A stretch of 64,000 nucleotides of DNA from Rhabditoides inermis (GCA_963966185.1 CAWZYM010000029.1:71418-135417); one strand, 5' to 3'. Shown: positions 10,012-23,309, counted from the first letter of the stretch. Notes: a model not told the origin generated them from the sequence alone. Translations and numbers: made by a program.

Positions 10012-10619
10012 CGCGGCGGTCGGTGGTAGATCAGAGTGAGACGAGGGCTCGGCCGAGCAAAGGACTCCTCCACCCACTCCGCCCGCCTCCGCTCTCCCCT
10101 CCTCGCACACTCTCTCGCCGCTCCCGCGCCTGCGCCTCCCGATCGCACACGCTCTCTCACCCACGTTCTCCGCTCCGCCCACTTGGGACACGCCCTCTTG
10201 ATGCACCTGAAAGGAGCGGGTGAGGGGCGAGGGAGGAAGCAGCTGATTGCAAGGGATGCGAAGGGAGCGGCGTTCCTCCGGGAGTGATAAATGGATATGC
10301 ATTGGAGTGGGATCAGGAGATGAGAGAAAAACAGCCGGTGAGACAACAGACAAGTGTCATTCATTACAAGAAGCCAACACATACACATACAAACACGCGA
10401 ATTTGAATGGTTGGAGAGGGAGTGAGAGAGGGGGAGAAGAGGGAAAGAGGGGGAGGGGGAGAGAGTGGACATACGCAGAAAACATGGCTTCGGAAGTGCT
10501 CATCATCTCTATTGATTCGAACAGCTTTTGTCGCGCGATTCGAGAGAGAAAAGGAGGGGAAAGCGAGCATTTCAGGCGTTCACGGCGTGGGAACGTGTAC
10601 AGAAGAGAATCGGATGGGC

Positions 10620-10673
<54 letters not shown>

Positions 10674-12227
10674 GAGTGAGAGAGAGAGAGTGAGTGAGAG
10701 AGTGAGAGAGAGTGAGAGTGAGTGAGAGAGAGTGAGAGTGAGAGAGAGATAGAGATAGGATGAGGGTGATGAAACAGTGCATTCACGTCATAATCTCTCT
10801 GATTAATCCCCACATAAAACGAAAGAATCCCGCTAATAAAATGTCAATGCCGAAAGTACTCACAATTTTTCCTGCGCGTTTTTGTGAGTTGCCGTCGAAT
10901 GGAGGGATACATCTAGGCCTCCATCCAAAGAAAAGCACTGCAACAATACACATGTACAATACGGAACAGCAGACTCTCACAAAAACGGAAATGAATCACG
11001 ATTGCACGTCGAAAAAACGCAGGATATATAATTGAGTGCGGGGGGGGGGGGTGTTAGGCGTGAATGAGACTGGAGTGCATTGCATATCCATATCCAGGTA
11101 AATCAGGTAAATAGTGAGCGGATAGTAGAGTGGAGGGAGTGAGTGGAGAGTGAGTAGATGCGAGGTGGCAGGCGGGCGAGAGAGCGGCGAGGAGAGAGCG
11201 CACAAACACCAGGGGGACCATTTCACCATCAAATACAACTAGCACAAACAACAACGGTTTATTTGGAGAAAGAAGCGGGAATGCGCGTGTTGGAAGGAAG
11301 GTTCAATATCGCAGGCTGAAAGACGCGACGAATCGCCATTACACAATGCCTATGAATAGACAATAAGAAAAGCGGGAAGGACATCTAAGCTAGAAAGGGG
11401 AAACACAAACAAAACACAGAAGCTTAGTGAATTACGTATAAACGAGATTAGAGAATGTGTGAGAGATAGAGGGAGAGAGGGAAAAAGAAAAAGAAAGAGA
11501 GTACGCTAATTACTAGGAAAGAGATAGAAAGAGAGTAAAAAAAGAAAGAAAGAAAGAAATGAGACAACGATATGATTATGAAACGACGGTGTGAAAACAC
11601 GCAGAAAACAGGAAGTATGTGAAGAGAGAGAGGACAGATGAAAACGAGAGAGAGAGAGAGAGAGAGAGAGAAAGATAGAGAGAGAGAGAGAGAGGGGGGG
11701 GGAGGGGAGAGATGAAGGTGTTTTCTGTCAATGTGCCGCACGTGTTCCATGACAGTGTGAAAGGCGTGAATAGAAGAATGATACGTCGAATGAGAATCAC
11801 ACAATTGTCACATTGTCATAGAGAACGCGTATGAAACAGTCAACGGGCAGTGTTGAGAGAGAGAGAGAGAGAGAGAGAGACTAAGCCGGGCTAAGCCGGG
11901 TTGATCCGAGCAGAGTCATAACGGCACTCACCAATACTGGTAAAGTCAAAGTTGCAAGAGTGAATGGACTAGTCCAATAACTACTTGATACCCGATAGTG
12001 AGTGGAGTGAGTGCATGCATGCGATCGCAGCTGGGAATCGGTGAGATTGGAATGATTGATCACTGCGATGCCGCCCCTTCAATCCATCACAACACAGGCG
12101 AGATATAAAAAAGAGATTTGAGGACGATTATTACATCGACACACACTCACAACAACCACACCAAATACTTTATACACATGTTCACTTGGGGTTTTCTGGT
12201 GCAAACAAAACGAAACACGTTATAATG
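10012..12227. other. Non-coding, microsatellite-rich region upstream of the FLVCR-like gene
   Basis: No recognisable gene. Contains dense GA/GTGA tracts at 10622-10752, 11450-11560, 11645-11705 and 11855-11880 and a G10 run near 11040. Long open frames here are low-complexity Ser/Leu or Arg/Glu translations of these tracts. Confidence 0.6.
10622..10752. repeat. GA / GTGA microsatellite
   Basis: About 130 bp of uninterrupted GA followed by GAGTGA variants. Confidence 0.95.
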
Positions 12228-12510
12228 GGCTCGCAAATGAGTTTCACGATTTTTTTACAGAAGACATTAGGAAGGAATGTTAGAGAAAGATCACAGGCCG
12301 TTTAATGGGATTTTCAATTTGACAAAACTGCGTGACCAGCAATTGAGACCTGCGACCATATTCGTATCGGCAAGAACATTCCCTCTAGCTCTAGCCGTGG
12401 TGATAGCGAAGAGGAACTGTAAACGAGTGGACGTGAGATGAACATTTCGCTGTCCAACAGTTTAGTGTACTATCGGACAACATAATGTTTCTGGTGAGAA
12501 CGGTTGAACT
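12228..12510 (-). mobile_element. SINE-like repeat, copy 2
   Basis: Matches the copy at 4440-5075 at both ends and lacks the 302-bp insert. The tRNA-like part is more decayed (minus-strand GGCTAGAGC for the A-box region, GGTCTCAATTG for the B-box region). Confidence 0.55.
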
Positions 12511-12520
12511 AACGCTAAGT

Positions 12521-13238
12521 TCAAAGGAAATATATATGTTGAGGTTGTCTTGGCTACTCTCCCAAAGGTGTAGATTAAGATACTGAGTCATTAATTGGTG
12601 AGGGAATCTGACAGCGAGCTGTTATTGAACATTTTACAAATCTCCATTTTTACGTTTGACGCAATCAATTAAGGTGCACTCTATGAGGAATTGAGGCATT
12701 ATGGCTATGAAAACTTTGGGCTTTGGCTGTTGGACTATGTGCTATTTAATTAACAATTCAACCTGCTTTCGAGAAACTGTAGCGATCTATCAATAGAACG
12801 TGGTCTGTCACCTTATCGAAGAATTGACGCAATTATACTACTATTTTTTCCATCAGTGTCTTCCTCTTACAACTTACATCGTGTCTTTGTTATGCATGTG
12901 CTTCCTTGGAATAGTACTCCACAGCGTGGTGATGTGAACAAACATTTTGTGAACATTCCCACCTCACTTCACTACTATTCTATTGCGTTTGTGACTACTA
13001 TTTTCCCAGAATTCATAATTCATGTAGAAATATGCATTTCCTTCTTCACTGATTCATATTTCGCGACTTGCTCTCGTCTCGTGTCGTTGTCCCTCGCTCT
13101 TCTCTAACTACATTCTGATTTTCGAAATTGCCCCGCCAGACTACAAAAAAAGACCGACTGCTATCGTGATATCATTGCGACCACTGACGACGAACACAAA
13201 CTTGTTATATTCACAACATGTTGTGGTGATATTGAGTC
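12521..13238. other. AT-rich intergenic region upstream of receptor gene 1
   Basis: About 720 bp with no recognised gene. A single frame (12856-13107) of 83 residues has no family resemblance. Confidence 0.4.
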
Positions 13239-15070
13239 ATGTCTGCGAACAGTCAATGGGAGAACAGTCGATCGGATCCGGCATGGATGGGCGCGGTGAG
13301 TGTGGGTAGTCCCTTTCTGAGTGGGTGGGGGATGCCTTGCCAGGCCGACTCGGCTGTTCTCCTCGCCTCCTCCACCGCTATGACATGTGTGCTCTTCCTT
13401 CGATGCGCAATCGCTCTCGTCGCGCTACTCGCAGACATGTGCTTCTTACATAGAATAAAGTGGGTGGAGGAGTTGGAAGGACCAGTGGACAGTGCTATGT
13501 GCCAGCAGGGCGCTGGCCGGCCACCGCAACACTCGACTCATGCTCTACATCCACTTTCTCTTCGTGCTGGCCTCTGAGGCTGGGGTCGTGGCCCTGAATG
13601 CGGACACACTCTGGAACTACTTCACATACACGTACGTCACACAACACATATTTTTTAAGGTTTACAGAAGCTTCAAAATCTAAATATTAGGAAAAAAACG
13701 TATATAGTAAGACCGTGACCATGCGCGATATAGACAATTATTTATAGCGACATTATTATAACACCTGCACACTCATTCGGTTTTCCATTTCTATTTCTAG
13801 TTCCCCTTTCGAACTGGTGCACACTGCCCGCGACTGCCTACCGCCAAAGGCATTCGTCGTGTTCTGCTCGTTTGCATCCATCTATTCACTGGGTAGGCAG
13901 AGAGAGAGAGAGGGGTGGAGGGGAGAGAGGAAAAGAGGAAGAGAGGGAGAGAGATTGCTTCAGTCGTGATCTGTTTCGAGCGTCTCGTGGCGTCCCTCCG
14001 CTGTGGCAGCTATGAGAAATGCGGCTGTTGGTTCACTTTCTGCCTAATTTCACTCGAGGTTCACATATAATCATTACATTGATAACAATACCGTTTAGTT
14101 TCTCATCCCTGCACTGGCCATATTAGTGGTGGTGTATGACACAGACTTCTCGGCGCCATTGTTCTACTGCGTTCTGGCCAACCCTCGCAATGCATACAGG
14201 GGCTCGATTGTGTCGGTCTGTTCTCATCTTCCCATTCCTATCACTTCCCTTTTTTCAGCACTCGTTCCTCGTGAGTGAAGCGGTGTCTCTCGTCATATTC
14301 CATCTCTCACTCCGCATATGTCAGAGCAGACGGACGAGCATTGAGAGAAACAGTCTCACAGTCACGTATGTTACTTCTTCAACACCTCTCTCTCTCCCTC
14401 TCATCCATCTCTTCCAGCTTCGAGTTGGAGGAGTGTCTGTCCACTCTGCGCACTCTCATTCCCCTCGTCTGGACCCACTTCCTATTCAATGTCTACATTG
14501 GTGTCACCTACGCACTCGCTCATGCAATCTTCGACTACTACCGTATTGAGGTAAACTACATACGATACGACGGTTATACTAGCGCACTATCTCTCTATGC
14601 ATTCGCGTAAAATTCGTCACAATCCCTGCACTGGCCATTTACTTACAGTAGTATAATAGTATATGTATAATGGATGTCTGATGATGGATAAGTAATCGAA
14701 TATGTTTCATTAGTACAAAAATAGGCTCGCTTTCGTATAATTGTATGAGATTATAATATCCTGCGCTGGGACTTATTAAAATGCAAATACCCCTATTCAG
14801 GCTGTATGGATTCCTCTGTTGCAAGAATGCACTAATATGATACATGGATACGGTATACTTCTCCCAATCGTGCTGTATGTAGTACACAGAAGAGTGCAAA
14901 ATGGGAAGACGAGGGTATTGCGGCTGAACGGAGTCGGACAGGTAGAGAACGAGAGGGAGAGAGAGCGAGAGGGAGAGAGGGAGAGGAGAGAAAGATGGGG
15001 GAGGAGAGAGAGGGAGAGAGAGAATTTGTTTTCAGACTCTCAAAACCGATCTGCAAGTGATGCACCGTGA
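13239..15070 (+). CDS. Nematode serpentine chemoreceptor (Sra/Srab/Sre-like 7TM), gene 1
   Basis: Exons on the plus strand encode seven hydrophobic segments: TM1 in VLLASSTAMTCVLFLRCAIA (13356-13415), then LMLYIHFLFVLASEAGVVAL, a third with AFVVFCSFASIYSLG (to about 13892), and a short exon (13970-14061) with the intracellular FERLVASLRCGSYEK. Next come FLIPALAILVVVY, SFLVSEAVSLVIFHLSLRIC, LIPLVWTHFLFNVYIGVTYA and, after an intron ending CTATTCAG, a last helix YGILLPIVLYVVHRRVQ. The ER.(V/I)A....YE motif after TM3 is typical of the Sra/Srab/Sre group of nematode chemosensory GPCRs in sensory-neuron cilia. The first intron (around 13460-13510) and the C-terminal tail, which reads into a GA tract (14945-15030), are uncertain. 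Likely shares ancestry with the pair at 51595-55241. Confidence 0.75.
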
Positions 15071-15642
15071 AGTATACCAACAGGGTTGGTAGCGACTGTG
15101 AGATATTTGCAAATATGGTTGATTTCACGTGACATCATGAGATGTTTTGTTTACATAATACGAAAACATCCCAGGAACTGTTCTCTTTATAACCTTCTCT
15201 TCTCATTATGTTATTGAATTCGACTACATCATATTCAACTCATGTTATTGTTTCCATTGTTTGCTACTTTCTATTGCATACATACAAATTGTTTGAATTT
15301 TCTTTTGTATCTCAACTCTGTATCTCTCGATCTAATACAAAAACCTTGGCAAGTATTTTATCTTTTTTTTCATCGGGACTGGTCTCACACACTGACACGG
15401 ACATACAGAAAAGCTCTCATTGCGAAATTCAACATCAATCAACGAATTCACATACACACGCAAATAAGATAAGTATGTACAATAGATACACAACCTATAC
15501 AACGCCCTATGCGACATTGCACTCTACACATAGTTATGCGGGGCACTCACCGCATGAGTGCTCCCTTCTGTACAGGTCTCTCTATGGTTAGTGAGTGAGG
15601 TGAGTGTTGCAATGCTTAGCCTCTGCTTGCCTTGCCTTCTCT
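15071..15642. other. Intergenic region between converging genes
   Basis: AT-rich, no recognised coding or RNA gene. It lies between the 3' ends of the plus-strand receptor and the minus-strand CLPX gene. Confidence 0.5.
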
Positions 15643-18600
15643 CTACAGGGCCGCCTGGACGGGCTCCCTCCTCCTCTGCATTTCCACTCCCGCCTTCTTC
15701 CGGATAGCCTCTCGAGACACGTGGATAGACTCGATGTCGCTGCCAGGACACTCAAACAAACCCATCAATACCGCTCAACACTCCTTCGCACTCACCTGGA
15801 ACTTAGCATCGAGGAGTGTGCTCTCTAGGATGCTCCTTAGGGCGCGCGCTCCCGTCTTCCTCTCTAGAGCCATGCGAGCCACCTCTGTCAGAGCCTCCGA
15901 AGAGAACGTCAGATCCACCTGCAATGCAATGCAAAAGGTGAAAAATACGGAACCCTGATGAATGAACATATGAGCTCGGAAAGAGAAACGACCCACATTG
16001 TCGATTGCGAACTGGAGTTTGAGCTGGGCGAGGAGAGAGTTCTGGGGCTCTGTGAGGACACGTACGAGCATCTGCTCATCGAACGAGTGGAAGGGGACAA
16101 GCACCGGGAAGCGGCCGACCAGCTCGGGAACCATGCCGAACCTGCGAGTAAGAGAGTGAGAGAGAGGGAGGGAGGGAGGGAGGGAGAGAGAGAGGGGGAG
16201 GGAGGGAGAGAGGGAGAGAGAGGGGGAGGGAGAGAGAGGGAGGGAGAGAGAGAGGGAGAGAGGGAGGGAGAGAGGGAGAGAGAGGGGGAGGGAGAGAGAG
16301 GGGGAGGGAGAGAGAGAGGGGGAGGGAGAGAGGGAGGGAGGGAGAGGGAGAGAGAGAGAGAGAACATACGAGATGAGGTCTCCCTGGTCGGCCTGCGCAA
16401 GCAGCTGGTCCCTCTTCTTGGCGGCCACGCTGTTCGAGTCATCGGCAGACACCCTCTTCTCGCCGGACGACGATCCGAATCCGAGTGTCTTCTGGTCGAG
16501 GCGCCTGCCCACCACCTTGTCCAGGGCAGTGAACGCCCCGGACGCAATGAACAGAATGTCCGACGTGTCCACCTCAAAGCATCCACTCTCCTCTCCTCCA
16601 CCCCCTCCCTCCCCTACCTGCACAGTGTCCTGCTGTGCCCCGACGCCCTTCCGCCCGCTCTTGACGTTGACGACGGTTCCCTCGACTAGCTTGAGCAGTG
16701 CGTGCTGCACTCCCTCGCCCGACACATCCCTGTACGAGGCGTGCGACTCTCCGCCGTGCGACGCCGCGATCTGCAACACACCACACTCCGAATATGTATA
16801 CTCCCCATCCAGTGCATACCTTGTCGATCTCGTCGAGGAAGACGATGCCCTGCTGCGCCCTCTCGGCGCTTCCGCCCGCTGCCTGCACCAGCTTCTGGAT
16901 CACACTCTCCACGTCCTCGCCCACGTATCTGAACAGGCATGCATTGCACAGTGCATGGGAGGATGGACTCACCCCGCCTGGGTCATCGAGGTGCAGTCGC
17001 AGAGTGCGATCGGCACGTCGAGCACCCTGGCCAGTGTCTGTGTCAGGAACGTTTTGCCCACTCCCGACGGACCGACCAGCAGCACGTTCGACTTCTCCAG
17101 ACGCACCTGCAACGCGCCACAGTCATTGACAGGGTCAACAGCGGATCACTGCCACTGTCACGACCACAAAACCACAATCACGACATCTCAACCCACCGGC
17201 TCCGCCGATCGAGAACGCATACGTTTCAGAGGCTAACACGAAAAGTAAAGAATCTAGAGGTAGAGAGAGTACTGACCGCAGGCTCCTTCTCGGGTAGTGC
17301 GCGGAAGAGGGGCGGAGAGCGGCGGGGCGGCTGCTGGGGAGGGGGCTGCAGAGGAGGCTGGCCCTGCAACCCACCAACATGCTACACTCCCAAGCAGTGT
17401 GTGAGGGTGAGCAGATACCTGTAGGTAGGGAGCCATTCCATTCTGTCGCAGCTCCTGCGAGGCGATGCGGAACTCGTCCTGAAACAACGCCATTCCATCT
17501 CCCATCCCACCCATCACAGCCACAGCCACAAACCAACAGGACAGAACAACAAAACGGTGTAGTGAAAGTGAAGTGGATATAGCAAGAGCGGGAATAGGGA
17601 ACCAGCGGGCGTAGCCTCGATCAAAACGGAATGAAACGCAAGCTGCTGTAAACAAATCTCCACTGACAATCACTCACTCCATCTCACTCTATCACACACG
17701 ATACGGTACGACACAGCAGGCGCCTACTGTCTGTCTGCCTACAGTATACCTGCTGGACGATACCGCGCCTCGCCAGCGGATCTATCGCCGACGAGATGGC
17801 ATGATTGGATTTGTCGCGAGGGTTGCTCTCGCTGCCGCTGCTATTTTTCACGCTTCCCGCAGGCTAAACGGGGACATTGGAGAATATCCAAGTACAGATT
17901 GAATATCAAGGAAACGATAAAACACACTGCACACGTTATCATCACACACCCAACACCCAATCACTCCCAAGTGCATCGAGTTCCGTAATCTCCGAAAAAG
18001 AACGAGGAAGAGTAACACAAATTGATATGATATGAGAGCCTCCACCGCCCGACCTGATAGAGCACTCCTCGGGGCACCTTTGCCTCCTGCACACTCTGCG
18101 CCCCCGAACCGGCAGTCGCCGTCGCGTTGTACGCAGACGACGCGCCCGACTCCATGTTGTGCTCCAGACGCCTACACAGCAAATGATTACAAAAACATTC
18201 AAGGAGGAAAGGAGGAAAGAAAGATTGGCGTAGAACAATGTGCGAACCTGTAGTGCTGGTAGACTCCGACGGCGAGAGTCTTCTTCGCCTGCTGCTGACC
18301 GACCACGAATCGATCCAGGTACTCCGCAATCTACAACATATCTAAGCCTTTGTTATTACAACACCTACAATGTGGTGAATGCAATACAAGTGCTCACTGC
18401 TCACTGCTATCGACTAGCTTGTAAGGAAGAAGATGAAAACAAAACCAGTTCTCCCAGTCCCAGCATGATACTTTCATCTTTCAAATCACAGCGAGAGAAA
18501 ACAAGTGAACAACGCATATCAATCGCACTTCCAGGACTATTCGGTAAAAGTAAAACATCACAAAAGGTTAATTCGAATCAGGAATAAAACAACAATTGAA

Positions 18601-19064
18601 AAGTGTGCGCACCTGGGTGGGATACGGAGGGCTCTTGCGCTGCTCTGCTTTCAGCAAGTTCCAGCCCTGAACCCGAAATTAGTCAACACCAATTTAACGA
18701 AGCTTACCTTGGTGGCCTCATCGCCTCCCGATCCGACGTAGAGCTTGTTGCAGCTCTCGCAGTGCAGGTAGCGGGAGCTGGCTGAAACCGTCCACCATCA
18801 TCCACTCGCTCCTTTCCACTCACGTGTCTTGGTGGGCACTCCCTTGAGCGGTCCCCCGCAGTCGCGGCAGTTGCCGAGGGACCTTGGTCCGCGCGTGCCG
18901 TCGCCGTCGCCTCCCGCCGAGCTGCCTCCTCCGGGGGTGGTGGTGGAGCAGTGTCGCACCACCACATGGCGAGGCAGAGACAGAGAGCGGGCGCCTTCTC
19001 GCAGCGGGGCGCGACGCAGCCCACACGCCGCCAGACGGTAGATCGACACGGCCGGGGCTCGCAT
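15643..19064 (-). CDS. clpx: Mitochondrial ClpX-type AAA+ unfoldase
   Basis: About 14 exons, start 19064, stop 15645-15643. The start follows GTTGTTGTAG directly, a trans-splice-like acceptor. The Arg-rich N-terminus ([16 protein letters not shown]) looks like a mitochondrial presequence. A Cys4 zinc finger follows (CRDCGG ... CESC). The AAA+ module has [17 protein letters not shown], Walker A GPSGVGKT (about 17050), pore loop YVGEDVE, Walker [41 protein letters not shown], the ClpP-docking LGF loop, [11 protein letters not shown], and the sensor-2 region [12 protein letters not shown]. It ends [11 protein letters not shown]...VQAAL. ClpX unfolds matrix proteins and feeds ClpP; ClpX also activates heme synthesis. 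All catalytic motifs are present. A GA tract (16150-16362) fills one intron. Confidence 0.95.
16150..16362. repeat. GA/GGGA-rich tract inside a CLPX intron
   Basis: About 210 bp of GAGGGA/GAGA repeats, CT-rich on the sense strand of the gene. Confidence 0.9.
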
Positions 19065-20166
19065 CTACAACAACACAGTATGGGTGAGCAGCACGAATAT
19101 GACAAAATATCCGATCGATACCGAATGGCGAATAAGAAAATAAAATATATATCCCAGGGGCGACGCGCAACAAATAACAAAGTGCAAAGTCATCACGAGT
19201 ATTCTGGTGGTGGGCGAGAAGGAAGAGATTGTAATCGTTCGAAGAACGCACTTTTTAACTTGATGGGAAGTGCCGCTCGTACTGAAGCAATAAGATATAT
19301 AAATTCGGGAAATCAGAAATCAGCTGACTTGACAGATATCAAATAGCTGGCGAACACATGTTCGCAGAAAAAGTTCTCGCGGTGCGACAACAATACACAG
19401 GTGTCATCGCATTGCGAGAGAGGCGGACACCCCTTCACAGTCAAACTAGTTCACACCCATGTCAACCATGTTAACCATCTAGAATAAGAAATGCAATGGA
19501 CTCAATATAGCACGGGAGCAGGAATACACTGTGCAAGAGAACGGGCGAACGGAAAGGGAAGACCTTGATAAAACCGCAGAGCAGATATCTATGTGACGAA
19601 CAATCTACAATTCAGAAATAAAGTCGAGCATACATAGATATATGATGCAAAATATCAAGCATGCGTATGCAATCTAGCAGAACAAAAATCTGCAAACCAC
19701 AGTGTGCGCTCATTGCACGCACGTACACAAAATTGAGCCTTATATTGAATAGCCAGTCAGTCCGCCGAACTATACGGACTTGTGTGAGAATCGGAACAAC
19801 TAGTAAACAGACAATTCCTAGCTACCATAGATAGAAAGTACTATAGAGTCTGCATACAGATTGGAGACATCATTAGTTACTATCCGCATTCAATCACAAA
19901 AGAACAAATTTAGAACTTCATCAAACTAAACCGGAAACAGGCGAATTGATAGAACACGATCGAACTACAACCATCATCTTTATGGGATAAATTACGTAAA
20001 ACTTTGAAATTTTACGCAATATTCGTAGCGAAGAGCGTACTGAAATATTCAAAATTACGGTAGTTTTCAAGGGTTCGGAAATATCACACTTCCAAACACT
20101 TTATCTTTCAACTCAAAACAATAGTAAATCAACAACATAACAACAATAACGTTTAACAATGATATA
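19065..20166. other. AT-rich intergenic region, no gene seen
   Basis: About 1.1 kb between two minus-strand genes. No conserved frame or RNA recognised; the promoter of CLPX could lie here. Confidence 0.5.
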
Positions 20167-22464
20167 CTACTGGGGAACGAATGATCCGAGGATGTCTTCA
20201 ACACTGGCCTCGCCCTCCTCCAGAACAGCTTGAGCGGCAGCCTTCTCAGCTTCCTCCTCAGCCTTTCTCTTTCTCATCTTCTTCAATTGGTTCTTCGACA
20301 ACATCGTCTGCGGCGCCTGAAACGAATTACATTAAAGGAGAGGTGTACGGAATAATAACAGGTTGACATAATCAATGTTGATTAAAATGAAACAAAAATA
20401 AAAATTCTACTAATTAATAAAAAAGTAATATAAAATGAAATAGCATTTTGAAAATCAGGCAATCGGCGCTTCCTTCGCGGTGAGGTACACACTTGGCACG
20501 AGTTTCCAATGGGAATTCAGATGCAAGCTTGGTCCCGCCACGGACCTAGAGACTTGTAAAAATCATTTTGACGGGAGACATCAGCTGGTCATTTCATTTT
20601 TTTCATTGCGTACTCCTCTTCTTTAAATAGTATATAATCCCCTTCTGGCATTTCCTTACCTCCTTTTCTTCCTTCTTCTTCGGTTGAGGCCTCTCCAGCT
20701 CAGGCGTGGGTGAGCGGCTCCTCTCCGCAGCAACGGGAGCAGAGTTGTCGTCCATCTTCTCCAGCTTCATCTCCTCCCTCCTCTTCCCGGGAAGCACTCT
20801 CTCCAGCTGAGCGCGCATCTCCATTTCCGCCTTCTCTTCCTCCGCCGCACTTGGCACAGGACGGCGACGAAGCTCACACATTGCGAGATTCTAAATTTGA
20901 TAAGTAACTAGTGAATCTCCTGTCAAAAATTTGGCTCACCTGCAGCCTAGGCCTGGTGAGGGCATCGCAGAGCGAGAGAATGTGGCCGTCGACGACTCCT
21001 GGCGAGGCGAGCACAGTGCGAGCGACGTGGACGGGTGCGGGGAGGAGCTCGTGGTTGAGGGAAAGGAGGGCGCGCAGCATGCGACGCAGCGCCACCGAGC
21101 GGGGACGAGACAACACCTCCTCGCACACACTGCGCTGCACAGAAGACAACACCTGCAACCACACCGTCAAAATCAGATTGTACATGTAACGGATACGTGT
21201 GGCGCACGTACCTCCGACTTGATGAGATAGGCAGATGTTTCGATGATATTTGCAATGAGCTCGGACGCCTCATGGGCATACTCCTGTTGGTCGATGGGTG
21301 ACTGGATGGCAGAGTGCACAATGAAGAGATGCTTGTGCAAGGTGGAAGAAGAGGAGAAGCGAGTCGACACAGCCAACAGAGCCGAGAAGAGACCACGCGA
21401 AGGACAGTCGAGCAGAGACACTCAAATGACACCGTGAAAATGATACAAATCATTGTTCGGTGCAAGTCTTACCGAGCATGCTGACGATACGGGGTACGAG
21501 TGGGAGGAGAGCCCAGCGGGCGGCATCGGCAAGCTGCGCAATACAGTCGAAGGTAGCCTCGCGAGAGAACGGCTCCCTCACTCCTCTCTCCAGAAGGTCG
21601 AACAGAGCAGCACGCTCCAAATTCTCGCCTGAAATAGCTCGTTCCTTGTTTCTATGAATTCCTCACTCTCACCGTGCTTGGCAGTCTTGACCGTTTCAGA
21701 GAGCAGTGTGTACAGCACATTTGCCAGCTTCTCCTTGTGTCCCGATTGTCCGAGCGTGCGCAGATCGAGCAGACCGGAGCGGTCCTCCTTCGCCACCAAA
21801 GTGCCCTGAACATATCGCTAGTACGTGTTCTTCCTTTCCTCTCCACTCACCTTCAGCACCATATCGAGAGTGGCGAGAATGCGCAGCGTCTGTGAGATGC
21901 CATACCGGATCGACCACAGCTCCAGTGCGATGCGATACACAGTCTCTCCACCCTGCAATCCGTCATGAAATAATCTATCTCTCTCTTTCTCGTTCTCTCT
22001 AATGCACTTACCTTTCCGACGACGGCCTGGTCGATGAGCTGGAGCAGCCAGGCGTCGATCGACTTAGAGTGCAACTCTCCGACCTTGGGATTCCTGAGGA
22101 GTAGTTGTCGGAGGAAGAGAGCAGAGTGCACATCAGCAGGCTGACCGCACATCTCCAGCACCTTCTTCGACAGGCGAGACTGACCAGTGCGCATGCAAGT
22201 CGCAGAGCATCTAAATACGAAAAAAAAACTATATTATTAATACATTTCTAGCTTTCTACTCACTTTTCGAGAACCCGGGTAAGGAGAAGCCATCCGAGCT
22301 GACGACTGCGAGTGTCCGCCTCCGGACGAGTCAATTGCAGGCACCTATATGCAACACATTGAATGAACGTAAAAAGTAGAGAGCAACACAGCCTACTTTT
22401 CGAGTACATCGATCTGCTTCTCCTCGGCGCAGTTGAGGGCGGCCGCCGCCACCAGCTTCTCCAT
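20167..22464 (-). CDS. Unrecognised alpha-helical (HEAT/ARM-like) nuclear-type protein, possibly Rix1/PELP1-like
   Basis: Exons encode MEKLVAAAALNCAEEKQIDV, then RSRQLGWLLLTRVLEKC, SALFLRQLLLRNPKV, ELWSIRYGISQTLRILATL, EKLANVLYTLLSETVKTA and SLNHELLPAPVHVARTVLAS, all amphipathic helices without a catalytic motif. The C-terminus is charged: SRSPTPELERPQPKKKEEKE, then KNQLKKMRKRKAEEEAEKAA and an acidic end, with the stop at 20169-20167. The GWLLL.R.LE.C pattern followed by helical repeats and a charged tail is vaguely like Rix1/PELP1 ribosome-assembly proteins; this is a guess. The start ATG follows GTTGAAG. The NDUFB7 stop is only 191 bp upstream on the same strand, which suggests an operon. 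Confidence 0.6.
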
Positions 22465-22655
22465 CTTCAACACGCATGAATTCAACACACACGACACACG
22501 ACGCATGCATTATTCATCATAATTGATTGAGATAATAACATGGTTTCAAACCATAAACAAAAACTCAATCAATTCAAAACACATAAAATAAAGGTTTTAT
22601 CTCTGAGCGCTACTACAAACCAATAGTATAATACACATCGATCGATCTAAATCGC

Positions 22656-23309
22656 CTAGTTGCTGCCCTCCTTGCGAGCCTTGCGCTGCAGCAGCCTGCG
22701 CTCGCGCTCGAACTCCTGCAAACAAATATAATACGTAACATTTCGAAAACAGCAGTATGACATTCAAAAACAAACAAATGTAATAGTAATGCTTCGAAGG
22801 AGAACAAAACTACACATACAAACGATGAAAAAGAGTAATCAAACTACCTGATGCGCATGATGTAGTCCTCGTACTCGCACTTGTCCCACGCACCGCGCTC
22901 GCCGTCGCACGCGTGTCCAGCGAACGGAGCGTTCGCAGTCTCAAAATGATTAAGTTACTGTTTTGAGCGATATGTTCAGGGCACTTTGGATCCGTTAGTG
23001 AATGAAAAGAAGCAGTTAATTGTAAATTGTACCTGGCACTTCATCAAAGAAATCAAATGGTGCGCGCAGTAGTCACGCTGACCCGGCTTCAGCTTGTACT
23101 GAAATGTCAAGTGAAACCACAATGGAGACAACAGCGCAAATAAACAAAGAGACTGACCTGTTCCATCTCCTCCAGGTAGCGACCATCTCCCTCGGCTTAC
23201 GTCCCTTGGGGAATCCAGCCTGTGGGTCGAACGTCGCCGGCCTGTCCGAGCGCGGAGCAATCTCCGGCTGGAACGCTCCCTCCAGCGACACCGACAGCTT
23301 AGTACCCAT
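22656..23309 (-). CDS. ndufb7: NADH dehydrogenase beta subcomplex subunit 7 (NDUFB7/B18), apparent 1-nt frameshift
   Basis: The first exon starts MGTKLSVSLEGAFQPE and has FPKGRKPREMVAT, matching the family's FP.....REMVAT. Next exons give QRDYCAHHLISLMKC (first CX9C), then ACDGERGAWDKCEYEDYIMR (second CX9C), and the last EFERERRLLQRKARKEGSN with the stop at 22658-22656. Twin CX9C proteins are imported by Mia40 into the intermembrane space; NDUFB7 sits on complex I's outer face. In the first exon the frame holding REMVAT does not continue into LEEMEQ|YKLKPG; one base seems missing near 23178. The transcript would start after TTATTTGTAG, 6 nt before the ATG. The gene may be functional with a sequence error. 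Confidence 0.88.

Noticed and set aside
10357..10813. Long Ser/Leu- or Arg/Glu-rich open frames
   Set aside because: Translations of GA/CT microsatellites; same at 11450-11800, 16150-16370, 35800-35890 and 50715-50860.
20603..20881. Stand-alone Glu/Lys-rich protein
   Set aside because: An internal exon of the helical gene 20167-22464.
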